A program made the translations under genes and the position numbers. The notes beneath the pieces were generated by a model, which saw only the letters and a list, made by a program, of their open reading frames with translations, was not told where the DNA came from and searched no databases. From Clostridiales bacterium (GTDB lineage: Bacteria > Bacillota > Clostridia > Christensenellales > Aristaeellaceae): a DNA stretch of 40,127 nucleotides. The stretch lies in the NCBI GenBank assembly GCA_004556545.1, contig SFGO01000024.1, positions 1-40,127 of the forward strand. The letters are read 5' to 3'. Of the stretch, positions 16,317 to 26,064 are shown piece after piece. How positions within the stretch are numbered: the first letter of the stretch is position 1; every line of letters starts with the position of its first letter.

Positions 16317-17474
16317 ATGAGCGTATATCGAGTAGAGTCGGGCGGCAGGGCCCCGGCTGGGCTTTCGACCGGCGACGAGGTCGTGACCGGCGGCGGCACG
16401 TACCGCATCACGGGCGTGAACGCGGACGGCAGCTATCAGTCGCAGCTGGTGAACAAGAACCAGACGACGAGGAACTATGGCGGAAGCTACCAGACCCGGA
16501 ACAGCCCTTACACCATGTCCGGCGTGTCGGACTACACGAGAAGCAAGCTGAACGGGCTGGAGAGCGGGTACACGCCGTCGGGCAGCGTACAGGCGGCGCA
16601 GGCGTATCTGGAGCAGGTAAAGGCCAGCAAGCCGGGCGCGTATCAATCGCGCTGGGACGATGAGCTGACGAGCCTGTATGACCAGATCCGGAACCGGAAG
16701 AAATTCAGCTATGATATGGGGACGGATCCTCTGTACCAGCAGTACAGGGAGCAATACCAGCGGCTCGGGCGGCTGGCCATGCAGGACACGATGGGGCAGG
16801 CGGCTGCACTCACGGGCGGCTATGGCTCAACCTACGGTGAGCAGGTGGGCCAGCAGGCGTACAATGCGTATCTGCAGAACCTCAACGACATCGTGCCGCA
16901 GCTGCAGCAGCAGGCATATCAGCGGTATCAGGATGAGGGTACGGACCTTTATAACCAGTACAGCCTCGTGAAGGGCCGGGAAGATACGGACTACGGACGG
17001 TACCGGGATACGGTCAGCGATTATTATTCGGATCTATCGGATGCGCGGAGCGCGTACAACTCGGAGCGGTCGCTGGACCAGAGCCAGTGGGCGACGATGC
17101 TCGACTACTGGGCGCAGAAGGCAAACAACGAGAACGCAGCCTACCTACAGGCGCTGGCGGCGGAGCAGGCTGCGGCGAAGAAATCCGGCGGCGGAGGCGG
17201 CGGTGGGAGCAGCAGTTCCGGAAGAACCGGAAAGGGGTACATCGACAACACGTACAACAAAGGCGGATCGGGCGGTGCGCAGGCGCAGACCTACAACCAG
17301 CTCAAACGCGGCATGACCGAGTGGATCCAGGCCGGGCAGAAGCAGAAGGCATATGAGCTGTTCGCCGGGGTAGCTGGGCAGCTGAGTCTTTCCAGTGCGG
17401 CGGGCAAGAAGCAGTACAACGAGCTGGTGACGATCCTGAACCGTGCGGGCTTCGGGATCCCGCTGGAACGATAA
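16317..17474 (+). CDS. Gln/Tyr-rich internal virion-like protein
   Basis: A 385-residue protein with a Gly/Ser N-terminal part, a long Gln/Tyr-rich helical centre (RLGRLAMQDTMGQAAALTGG; YLQNLNDIVPQLQQQAYQRY) and a poly-Gly/Ser linker at about residues 285-300, then a C-terminal helical domain. Together with the giant gene that follows 10 nt later, this resembles podovirus inner-core/ejection proteins. No enzyme motif is visible. Confidence 0.6.
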   Translation: MSVYRVESGGRAPAGLSTGDEVVTGGGTYRITGVNADGSYQSQLVNKNQTTRNYGGSYQTRNSPYTMSGVSDYTRSKLNGLESGYTPSGSVQAAQAYLEQVKASKPGAYQSRWDDELTSLYDQIRNRKKFSYDMGTDPLYQQYREQYQRLGRLAMQDTMGQAAALTGGYGSTYGEQVGQQAYNAYLQNLNDIVPQLQQQAYQRYQDEGTDLYNQYSLVKGREDTDYGRYRDTVSDYYSDLSDARSAYNSERSLDQSQWATMLDYWAQKANNENAAYLQALAAEQAAAKKSGGGGGGGSSSSGRTGKGYIDNTYNKGGSGGAQAQTYNQLKRGMTEWIQAGQKQKAYELFAGVAGQLSLSSAAGKKQYNELVTILNRAGFGIPLER

Positions 17475-17484
17475 GGAGGCGGAC

Positions 17485-20400
17485 ATGGCAAAGAAGAAGC
17501 GGACAGGGCTGGATGCCCTGCGGGAATACGAAGCTGGCAGCGGATACGCTGCCAGCTCTGCGACGTCTTACGGACAGACGCAGACACAGGGAAAGACCAC
17601 AACGTTCAAACGGAGCGGGCTTGACGCGCTGCGCGAATATGAACAGTACAAGAATCCGGGAGCCGTGCAGGATACGACGTTCGACCCGAACTACAGAAGC
17701 AGAAATTATCAGATGCCGGGGCAGAACGCGGCGTTTGAGGCATATAAAAATGCGGTCAACGCAACGCAGAAAACGAGGAATGGCGCGCCGGTCTCCGGGA
17801 AGGTTTCGGAGCAGGAATACAGCCGGTCGTCTGGCATGCAGAAGCAGTACGGCTCGTACCAGAATTATCTGCGCGGCGTGGAGGCGGCGCAGGGGCGGAA
17901 GATCGGGACGCTGGCGCTGCAGGGACAGAGCGCACTGCTGGCCGGCCGGTTTGCGCCAGCCACGCAGAAGGTGCGGGGGGACGTGGATGCGCAGAACCGG
18001 CGTGCAAAAGCGGCGCAGACCGTGCAGCGGGATCAGGTGCGCGGGATGCGGCGGACGTCGCAGGAGCTGGACAAGCAGATTGAGGCGCTGGAGATCGAAC
18101 AGGCGGACACGCATTTCTCCGGGACCGGGCTTTCGGAAAATGGGAAGAGCGTGACGCAGCTGCAGAACGAGATCGACGCGCTGAAGGAGCGCAAGGCGCA
18201 GGTCGACAGCCAGAGCGTGCTGGCCCGGGCACAGGAGGCGATCGGGAAGCTGAGTAAGGAAGACCAGGATCTGCTCCGGCAGTACCGTGGGCAGGAACTG
18301 AACGGATATCAGGTGCGGGCGTATGCGAAGTACGACGCGAAGACGGCGCTCAACGAAAAAGGCTACAGCGACGACACGCTCAAGAGGCTGGCGGAATGGC
18401 AGAAGGTGCTGGACGACTACGACAACGCGCAGAAGCTCGACCAGGCGGCACAGGAGCTTGGCAGCGGTTCCCTTGCGGGGAAAGCCGCGGCGACGCTGTT
18501 CTCTGCGGCGCTGGCGCCGGGGAAGGCACTGGGAAATGTGGAGTCGCTGCGAGGCGTATTGCCGAAGTGGGCGGGCGGCTATCAGAACGAGGATATGCCG
18601 ACGAACATCTACAGCCCGGCGTACAACGCGTCGCGCCTGTCATCCGGAATTCGGCAGAGCGTGATGCAGAATATGAACCCGACAGGGCAGTTCCTCTATC
18701 AGGCGGGCACGTCGGCGCTGGACAGCGCGGTCAACATGGCGGTCTCGACGGGGCTCGTCGGGACGGTCGGCGGTGCGGCCGGGGCTGGCGCGAAGGACGC
18801 GATCGCGGAGACGATGAACTGGGTGATGGGATCGCAGGTCGCGGCGGATTCCGTGTATGAGGGCATTCAGAACGGAAAGTCCAACGCGGACGCGCTGGTC
18901 GACGGCATTGTCGAGGGCGCGATCGAGGGCTTCACGGAAAAGTATTCTGTGGGCGATATCATCGAGAACATGTTGAGCGGGAAGGCCGTGTGGAGGAAGG
19001 CACTGCGGTCGTTCGCGTCGGAAGGCTCGGAAGAGATCGCGTCCAACTGGCTCAACCGTGCGTATGACGTGGTGGCGAAGCATGACCGGGGTGAGGTCAT
19101 GACGGCCTACGCAAATTATATCGCAGAGGGCAGGACGCCTGCGCAGGCGCTGGCGGCGATGGTTGGAGACTTCGCAAAAGAAGACAGCCTTTCTTTCCTC
19201 GCGGGCGGCCTGTCCGGCCTTGCCATGTCCGGGACGTATGCGGGCGTGAACCGCGTGATTTTGGAGGCAAACGTCACGCAGACGGCCAGAGCGGTCATCG
19301 AGGCGGGCGAGGTTCAGGATGTGATCGACTACGGCATGGCGCAGGAAGAAGGCACACGGGCGCACGAGCTGGCCGTGGAACTGCAGCAGACCGTGGACGA
19401 TGGAGGCGAGGTGACGCAGAAGGCCGTGGAGAACACGCTGCGTGAGGTGGCGAAGGAGCAGCAGGCGGCCGTGGACGAAGGGCAGGAGCCGCGCGTGCCG
19501 GAGACGCTGACCAGGCTCGAGCAGCTGCAGGACCAGGCCCGGCAGGAGCAGGCGCAGGCCGAGGCGGACGAGAAGACATTCCAGATCTACAAGAGCGCTG
19601 CGGAGACGGCACAGGAAAACCAGAGGCTTGCACAGCAATATCAGCAGGAGCAGGAACAGAGCCGCGCACAACAGTCTGTACAGGCCGTTCAGCAGGCCCA
19701 GCAGGCGGCGCAGCAGCAGTATAACCAGGACAGCTTATTTGCACCAATTCCGGGGACAGAGAACATGGGAGAGCTGGACCCGGTACAGTATGCCCAGAGG
19801 CAGACGGCGGACGCGGAGCGGGCGCTCGATGAAGCCGCGCTGCAGCAGGAGGAACAGTATCTGCAGACGCAGGCACAGAGAGCGGGCTACGACGAGCAGA
19901 CGGCAGCGTATTTCCTGAACGGGAATACGACGGGCATGCCGGCGGAGCAGTATGCGCAGAGATTCGGACAGGTCTATGAGCAGGGCAGACTCGGCGCGAG
20001 TGAGCAGCGGGCGATGCGCTACGCCGAAGGAATGAATCAGGACGTGGCGGCAGCCGCCTATCGAGCGGGCATTGCCGCAGGGCAGAAAGGGGTAAACAAT
20101 GGCAGTATCGAGACTACTGATGAAGGACAAGTCGGGCAGGCTGGTCAGCGTGCCGAAGGACAGGCTGGAGGCGTTCGCCAAAGCACAGCGCAGCAGCAAA
20201 GAGCTGACGCCGGAAGAAAGAGAGCGCAGGGTGCGCGAGATCTCGCAAAAGCTTGGGATGAAGTAGAACTTTCGACGCTCGGCTTTGGAAAGGACAACAC
20301 GCAAAAAGTGCGTGTCATGCCGAAGGGACAAGAGGCCAGAAGCGAGGATATCCAGGCGGCGGAAAAGTTCTTCCGGTCGATGGGCGTGCAGGACGCGCGG

Positions 20401-23400
20401 TTCTTCACCGGGCAGCTGACGCAGGAGATCGACGGGCAGACGTTCTATGCGGACGCTGCCGTGACGGAGGACGGCTCCGTGCTCATCCGGGCGGACAGCG
20501 AGGAGTATTCTGCGTTCGAGCTGGCGAAGCACGAGGGGTATCACCTGCTTGTCAAGCGCTGGCCGGAGATGGCGGCGAAGATCCAGAAGCGGCTGCTGGG
20601 CGAGGGCAAGATCACAAAGGAGATGATCGAGAGCTACGTGGACGCATACGCCGGGATCTACGGCGACGACACGGACGCCTACGTCGAAGAGATCGTCGCG
20701 GATACCTACGCCGGCATGAACCGAACGGACTACGGCACGAACAAGCTGCGCGCGGACGTGAAGATGGAGGTCGGCCAGTGGCAGAAAAAATCCGGCAGCG
20801 CGAGAGCACCACCGGTGAGGAAATTTTCTGCCAGCGCAGATCAAACGGCGGCAGAGCAGAGAAAGCAGAACGACAAGACCGCGCTCGACTATTTCGGGCG
20901 GACGTACAAGTGGAGCGAGACGGGCTATGTGCTGCTGAACGGCGCAAGGCTGGATTTCTCCGGGCGGCACGAGGGCGGGCCGGGCGGATACCGGACGGTC
21001 GATCATCGGGATATCATCGATGCGCTGGGCGAGGACTACGGCGGCGGAGATTACAGCGGCGGCATGGTGCGCTTCATGCAGGAAGGAAACATCCGCATTT
21101 CGCCTGAGAGCGGAGGCATCAACCTTGCTGTCATGCCGACGAAGGCGCAGATGGACGCACTCAGCGATTTCATCAGCAAGGAGCGCGGCGAGGTCATTCT
21201 GGACATTGACGACGCGCAGGGAAACACGATTTCCAGCACGGAATTTTCCAGAGGGACGCATGCGAGCAAGGTGCTGCAAGCGATCCGGGATTATTTCGAA
21301 AACGGGACGCTCCCGCAGGCGGACAAAACGCCGTCAGTAAGCCAGTTCCGGTTCTCTGCCAGCGCGCGGCAGGCGTCGGAGCGGGATAAACAGAATCTTG
21401 AGACCGTCTCTGCGATGCTGGACGATGGGAGCGGGCGCGGTGTGTTTAAGGACGCCGTTTTCCTGCGGAATCCGAGGCTCATGCAGAAACTGATTGATGA
21501 GCGGGAGAAGACGCAGACGGCAGCGTTCCGGGATTGGTTCGCAGACAGCAAGGCAACGAACACGAAAGGCGAGCCACTGCTGGTGTTCCACGGTGCCGGA
21601 GCGAAATTTACAAAGTTTGATGTAGGCGGGAAACCGATCTGGCTGACTGCAAACATCAAGTACGCGGAAGAATACTCCACTGCGACGCGCAGCGTTGAGC
21701 GAATTCTGCCGGAGGCATCGATCTACGCAGGGAACGTCGATCGTATTATCCCGGCATATATTCGCGTGGAGAATCCGGCGGATGTTGGAAACACTGACGG
21801 CGGATACAGCGGGAATTATGTGGATCTTGCGAAGCGGCTACAGATCAGACCTAGCGAACTGCAAGCCGTATGGGAACAGGCGGGGAAGCCGGAGCTCATG
21901 TGGCAGGTGATCAATACGCCGGGGATGGTAGAGATGCTGAAACGGCATGGATACGACGGGGTTCAGGCGGTTGAGAACGGCGTGAAGGCATGGGCTGTGT
22001 TTGATTCTGCGCAGGTGAAGTCCGCGGTTGCAAACAACGGAAGTTTCAGCCTAACGAACCAGGATATCCGGTATTCTTCGCAGGAAGGCCGGTATCGGGA
22101 TCTGATGGGGGAGAAGGCGGCGCAGTATGTGCGGAGGCTGGAGTCCGGACTGGTGAACGAGCTGGCGGAAAATCTGAGCGTGCCGGGGCAGACGAAGCGA
22201 GAGGTTCTGCGGCCGATGGCCGAGGAAGCGCTGCGGACATTCTTTACGGACGGGCAGCTTGACCGGGCAAAGCTGAATGATCTCTTTGAAACGGCCTACC
22301 AGGCAGGCATCGAGGAAGATACGCAGTACATCGAGCAATACGGCGACCTCAAGAAGTTCATCCGGGATCAGAAGCTTTCCATCTCCGAGAAGGACCGGCA
22401 GGATATTGCAGACTACAACATATTCCGGAAGGCGGCCATGGGGACGCTGACGATCAGCAAGGACGGATTGCCGGTGGACGTGGCGTATCAGCAGCTGCAG
22501 GAGATGGCGCCGGAGCTATTCCCGGCAGACATTACCGCGCCGAGCGACCAGCTGATGCAGATCTACGATGTGGCGCGCGGCATTCAGAAGGTGCAGAAGA
22601 CACTGGACGAATACTACGGGCCGCAGGCGGCGAGCTTCAAGAAGTGGCAGCAGGCAAATTTCACGGAATCCATCGACCGGCTGACGAGCGGGCTGCGCGT
22701 GGCGCAGCGGTATCTGGACGCGCAGAACAAGGCCAAAGAAAAGCTTGCTATTCCGCAGACAGCGGAAGAAACGAAGCAGATGTGGGCGCAGCTGAAGGAC
22801 GCAAGGCGAGTGGTCGAGAAAACGCAGAGCAAGACGCTGCTGACGGAAGCCGACCAGAAGATCGTGAACCGGCTGCTGCGCGGGGAGACAAGCCCGGATT
22901 ATGTGGCAGGGCTGGAAAACGGGCAGCAGATCCTGAAGGTCTACGAGGCAAAGGCTGACTATGATATGCTGGCGCTGAAGCTCAAGGCATGGAACGCGCA
23001 GCGCAAGCAGGGGCTGCGGGACTTTGCCGAGCAGGCGCTGACGGAAGCCGAGGCCGTCAAGTGGATCGACAAGGTTATGGGGATCCAGTACCAGCGCGAG
23101 ACGATGGAGCGGAACATCCGGGATATCGCGCGGAAGGGCAAGGTCTCTGACGAGAAGGCAAACGAATTCATCAACAAGTATTTCTGGCCCGTCCATGAGA
23201 ACGAGAGCAAGCGCAAGAATTACCTCGTGCAGCAGCAGAACCGGATCCGGGCGCTGGGACTCGACCTGCAGGTACGGAAGGGGAATCTGGTATCCGAGAG
23301 CTATGCGGTGCAGTGGCTGGGCGAGGCTGAATTCAACCGGGACTATCTCAAGCAGCATCCGCGTGTCGAAAGGCGCGGGGGGATGACGTTTGACGAGTGG

Positions 23401-25971
23401 AACGCGGCGATTCAGGAATTCGAGAAGCAGAACCCGAATCTGGATCTCGGCAAGGTGCGGGCAGCCGTGAAGGTTTTCCATGAGGTCTACGACAAGCTGT
23501 TCCAGGATATGAACCGGGTGCGCATTGAGAACGGCTATGAGCCGGTCAACTATCTGCAGGGATATTTCCCACACTTCCAGGAGAACGAGGAAGGCGGCAG
23601 CATTCTGCAGAAGTTCGCAAGGGCGGCCGGGATCGAGGGCGATGTGTCGCCGCTGCCGGCGACGATCAACGGCCTCACGGCAAACTTCAAACCCGGCATC
23701 CGGTACATGGCGAATATCCAGAACCGACTTGGCTACGCGACGGCGTATGACGCGCTGCAGGGCTTTGACCGGTATATCGAGGTCGCGACGGACGTGATCT
23801 TCCACACGGCGGACATTCAGCGGCTGCGGGCGCTGGCGACGCAGATCCGGTATCGGGCGTCGGACGAAGGGCTGAAACAGCAGATCGACGCGATCATGAT
23901 GAATCCGTTCCTGAATCCTGATGAGGCCAACGAGCAGGTTGCAAACCTGACGAAGAACAGACGGTATGGGCTTTCGAACTTTGTGGATGAGCTGGACGAA
24001 TACACGAACCTGCTGGCGGGAAAGAAGTCGCGGCTAGACCGGGGGATGGAGAGGTTTTTCAACCGCAAAGTGTACAACGTCCTGAAGAAGTTCCATTCCC
24101 GCGTGGGCGCGAACATGGTCGCGGCCAACGTAGGCTCGGCGCTCACGAACTTCATCCCGATTACGCAGGCATGGAGCCAGGTGTCGACGGCGGACGTGCT
24201 GCGCGGCATGTGGGATACGCTGAAAAACTACAAGACAGCTGACGGGCTGGATTCAGCGTCGACGTTCATCAACAACAGAAGCGGCTATGGGCGGCTGGCC
24301 ATGAGCACGATGGATAAAGTCTCCGCCGGTGCAGGTTGGCTGATGGAATCCATCGACACGTTTACGACGGGAAGTGTCGTCCGTGCGCGGTATTACCAGA
24401 ACCTGCGGCGGGGCATGAGCGAGACGAGCGCGATGCAGGAGGCGGATCAATTTGCATCTGGCGTCATGGCAGACAGAAGCAAGGGGTCGACGCCGACATT
24501 ATTTGCGGCACAGGCACCGTGGGTGAAGTTGTTCACGCAGTTCCAGCTGGAAGTCAACAACGAACTGAGCTGGATCTTCAAGGATATGGCGCAGGAGGAG
24601 CGGAAGAAGGGCGTGGCGGCACTGGCGAAGGCCATGTTCAAATTCCTCATCGGCGCGTGGATCTACAATGAGTTCTACGAGAGCATTGTGGGAAGGCGCG
24701 CGGCGCTGGATCCGCTGGATATCATCAATGATACGGTCGGAGATTTCACGGGGTATCAGCTGCCGAATACGGTGCAGGCGGCGGTATCCGGGAAATGGAA
24801 CTTCACGAAGGAGAAGCCGGGCACGGAACAGGCTATTACAAACCTTGAAGGAGCGATTTTGTCAGAGCTGCCGGGAATGCAGGTGGTCAACGTGCTGGGG
24901 CTGGATGAGAAATGGGGTGTTGACATTGATAGCGGACGAATCGCTATCGATTCCGCGATCCCAAGCTTCGCGAAAATCAGAAAAGCAATCTGGTCAAGCA
25001 ACGAGGACATGGCCCCCGAAAAGAAGGCAAAGACGATCACAGACGAGCTTATAAAACCGGGCCTGTATCTGGCGACGCCGTTCGGCGGCGGGCAGATCCG
25101 AAAGGCGTATCAGGGCGCGACGGCGGCGGCCCGCGGCGGCAGCTACACAGTGGACAACGAGGGCCGCGATATTCTGCAGTATCCCGTGTATAACGACAAT
25201 CCAGCAGACCGGGCCAAGAGCTGGGCACAGGCGCTGCTGTTCGGCAAGACGGCGACGGAAGAGGCACAGAGCTGGGTGGAGAGCGGGTTCAAGTCGCTGT
25301 CCGCGAAGGAGACTGCCGCCTATCAGGGCATGACCGAGGGCGGCGAGGACCAGCGGGAGACCTATGCGTTCATCCAAGCGGCGCGGAAGCTGGAGAAGAA
25401 CTATGACAAGATGATGCTGCTGAAGGCCTATGATATCAGCGACGCGGCGAAGGCAGAGTATTATTATCAGGTCCTTGCCGGGGATACGCAGAAGGCGGAG
25501 ATGGAGCCGAAGAGCACGCAGGAGCGGATCGACTACATGAACGAGAAGATCCAGGACGCGCAGGACGCGAAGCAGAAGCAGGATCTCAAGGACGCCGTCG
25601 CCGCCGGGACCGTGACGCAGGAGAAGGCGATCCAGAAGATCCTTGCGAACGACTACGCCGAGGATGAGAACAAGGCGTACTGGCTCTACAAGGAGTGGAC
25701 CGGCGGGAAGGACTATACGAAGTACGGAAAGATCCTGCAAACCATCGAGGATGGCGGGGATCTGAAAGCGGCAGCAAAGGAATACTTCGACCACGGAGCC
25801 GAGAAGGGCGATATCGGCGACGCGATCACGACGGAATACAAGCAGAAGTACATTGAGGCCTCGCCTGAGGAACGGAAGAAGCTCAAGGAGAAGCTGCTGG
25901 CGGCCTATGTGGCGATCGGATTTGACAGGAGCAAGAAGTCCAAGGACATTGACAAGTGGCTGAAGGAATGA
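17485..25971 (+). CDS. 2828-residue polyvalent virion protein (zincin + ADP-ribosyltransferase-like)
   Basis: One ORF covering about a fifth of the window; ATG 17485 has AAGGAGG upstream. The N-terminus repeats SGLDALREYE-type motifs. Then come a glycine-rich hydrophobic helical region (about 420-620), a long Gln/Ala coiled coil (about 640-850), and a metallopeptidase motif HEGYH at 1016-1020 with an acidic EEIVAD downstream (about 1068), a zincin layout. A GGYRTVDHRD-type domain (about 1140-1280) precedes an ADP-ribosyltransferase-like domain from about 1348 (FRDWFADSKA, FHG at 1368-1370, then IWLTANIKYAEEYS). The last 1300 residues are helical with hydrophobic stretches near 2200 and 2380. 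Such polyvalent proteins are believed to be injected with the DNA to act on host targets. Confidence 0.85.
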   Translation: MAKKKRTGLDALREYEAGSGYAASSATSYGQTQTQGKTTTFKRSGLDALREYEQYKNPGAVQDTTFDPNYRSRNYQMPGQNAAFEAYKNAVNATQKTRNGAPVSGKVSEQEYSRSSGMQKQYGSYQNYLRGVEAAQGRKIGTLALQGQSALLAGRFAPATQKVRGDVDAQNRRAKAAQTVQRDQVRGMRRTSQELDKQIEALEIEQADTHFSGTGLSENGKSVTQLQNEIDALKERKAQVDSQSVLARAQEAIGKLSKEDQDLLRQYRGQELNGYQVRAYAKYDAKTALNEKGYSDDTLKRLAEWQKVLDDYDNAQKLDQAAQELGSGSLAGKAAATLFSAALAPGKALGNVESLRGVLPKWAGGYQNEDMPTNIYSPAYNASRLSSGIRQSVMQNMNPTGQFLYQAGTSALDSAVNMAVSTGLVGTVGGAAGAGAKDAIAETMNWVMGSQVAADSVYEGIQNGKSNADALVDGIVEGAIEGFTEKYSVGDIIENMLSGKAVWRKALRSFASEGSEEIASNWLNRAYDVVAKHDRGEVMTAYANYIAEGRTPAQALAAMVGDFAKEDSLSFLAGGLSGLAMSGTYAGVNRVILEANVTQTARAVIEAGEVQDVIDYGMAQEEGTRAHELAVELQQTVDDGGEVTQKAVENTLREVAKEQQAAVDEGQEPRVPETLTRLEQLQDQARQEQAQAEADEKTFQIYKSAAETAQENQRLAQQYQQEQEQSRAQQSVQAVQQAQQAAQQQYNQDSLFAPIPGTENMGELDPVQYAQRQTADAERALDEAALQQEEQYLQTQAQRAGYDEQTAAYFLNGNTTGMPAEQYAQRFGQVYEQGRLGASEQRAMRYAEGMNQDVAAAAYRAGIAAGQKGVNNGSIETTDEGQVGQAGQRAEGQAGGVRQSTAQQQRADAGRKRAQGARDLAKAWDEVELSTLGFGKDNTQKVRVMPKGQEARSEDIQAAEKFFRSMGVQDARFFTGQLTQEIDGQTFYADAAVTEDGSVLIRADSEEYSAFELAKHEGYHLLVKRWPEMAAKIQKRLLGEGKITKEMIESYVDAYAGIYGDDTDAYVEEIVADTYAGMNRTDYGTNKLRADVKMEVGQWQKKSGSARAPPVRKFSASADQTAAEQRKQNDKTALDYFGRTYKWSETGYVLLNGARLDFSGRHEGGPGGYRTVDHRDIIDALGEDYGGGDYSGGMVRFMQEGNIRISPESGGINLAVMPTKAQMDALSDFISKERGEVILDIDDAQGNTISSTEFSRGTHASKVLQAIRDYFENGTLPQADKTPSVSQFRFSASARQASERDKQNLETVSAMLDDGSGRGVFKDAVFLRNPRLMQKLIDEREKTQTAAFRDWFADSKATNTKGEPLLVFHGAGAKFTKFDVGGKPIWLTANIKYAEEYSTATRSVERILPEASIYAGNVDRIIPAYIRVENPADVGNTDGGYSGNYVDLAKRLQIRPSELQAVWEQAGKPELMWQVINTPGMVEMLKRHGYDGVQAVENGVKAWAVFDSAQVKSAVANNGSFSLTNQDIRYSSQEGRYRDLMGEKAAQYVRRLESGLVNELAENLSVPGQTKREVLRPMAEEALRTFFTDGQLDRAKLNDLFETAYQAGIEEDTQYIEQYGDLKKFIRDQKLSISEKDRQDIADYNIFRKAAMGTLTISKDGLPVDVAYQQLQEMAPELFPADITAPSDQLMQIYDVARGIQKVQKTLDEYYGPQAASFKKWQQANFTESIDRLTSGLRVAQRYLDAQNKAKEKLAIPQTAEETKQMWAQLKDARRVVEKTQSKTLLTEADQKIVNRLLRGETSPDYVAGLENGQQILKVYEAKADYDMLALKLKAWNAQRKQGLRDFAEQALTEAEAVKWIDKVMGIQYQRETMERNIRDIARKGKVSDEKANEFINKYFWPVHENESKRKNYLVQQQNRIRALGLDLQVRKGNLVSESYAVQWLGEAEFNRDYLKQHPRVERRGGMTFDEWNAAIQEFEKQNPNLDLGKVRAAVKVFHEVYDKLFQDMNRVRIENGYEPVNYLQGYFPHFQENEEGGSILQKFARAAGIEGDVSPLPATINGLTANFKPGIRYMANIQNRLGYATAYDALQGFDRYIEVATDVIFHTADIQRLRALATQIRYRASDEGLKQQIDAIMMNPFLNPDEANEQVANLTKNRRYGLSNFVDELDEYTNLLAGKKSRLDRGMERFFNRKVYNVLKKFHSRVGANMVAANVGSALTNFIPITQAWSQVSTADVLRGMWDTLKNYKTADGLDSASTFINNRSGYGRLAMSTMDKVSAGAGWLMESIDTFTTGSVVRARYYQNLRRGMSETSAMQEADQFASGVMADRSKGSTPTLFAAQAPWVKLFTQFQLEVNNELSWIFKDMAQEERKKGVAALAKAMFKFLIGAWIYNEFYESIVGRRAALDPLDIINDTVGDFTGYQLPNTVQAAVSGKWNFTKEKPGTEQAITNLEGAILSELPGMQVVNVLGLDEKWGVDIDSGRIAIDSAIPSFAKIRKAIWSSNEDMAPEKKAKTITDELIKPGLYLATPFGGGQIRKAYQGATAAARGGSYTVDNEGRDILQYPVYNDNPADRAKSWAQALLFGKTATEEAQSWVESGFKSLSAKETAAYQGMTEGGEDQRETYAFIQAARKLEKNYDKMMLLKAYDISDAAKAEYYYQVLAGDTQKAEMEPKSTQERIDYMNEKIQDAQDAKQKQDLKDAVAAGTVTQEKAIQKILANDYAEDENKAYWLYKEWTGGKDYTKYGKILQTIEDGGDLKAAAKEYFDHGAEKGDIGDAITTEYKQKYIEASPEERKKLKEKLLAAYVAIGFDRSKKSKDIDKWLKE
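20099..20266 (+). CDS. Nested out-of-frame ORF inside the polyvalent gene
   Basis: A 55-codon ORF in a different frame from the giant gene: MAVSRLLMKDKSGRLVSV, then PKDRLEAFAKAQRSSKEL and a basic Arg/Glu-rich helix ending KLGMK. AAAGGGG lies 6-8 nt before the ATG. The nested product reads like a normal folded protein, whereas the giant protein in the same stretch becomes low-complexity (Gly/Gln/Ala/Arg), as expected if one frame is overprinted on the other. No family is recognised. Expression is unproven. Confidence 0.5.
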   Translation: MAVSRLLMKDKSGRLVSVPKDRLEAFAKAQRSSKELTPEERERRVREISQKLGMK

Positions 25972-25978
25972 TGAGCGG

Positions 25979-26001
25979 GCCGGGGCGAAAGCCCCGGCTT
26001 T
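25979..26001 (+). terminator. Terminator after the giant gene
   Basis: A perfect 8-bp stem (25979-25986 with 25991-25998) with GAAA loop, followed by TTT. It lies 8 nt after the stop codon and directly before late element C. Confidence 0.65.
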
Positions 26002-26006
26002 GCTGC

Positions 26007-26043
26007 GCGTGGGGTGAATCCGGCGCGGGGGTCTGCTACACTG
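26007..26043 (+). promoter_or_regulatory. Late-promoter-like element C
   Basis: GCGTGGGGTGAA at 26007-26018, a 16-nt spacer, then GCTACACTG at 26035-26043 with TACACT as -10-like hexamer. It is 21 nt before the start of the fibre operon and would drive the fibres and lysis genes. Confidence 0.7.
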
Positions 26044-26064
26044 GATGAAAAGGAGGGATGCGGC

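Noticed and set aside
20612..20947. Minus-strand ORF under the zincin region
   Set aside because: It is Ser/Arg-rich, antisense, without RBS, and its composition matches other shadow frames.
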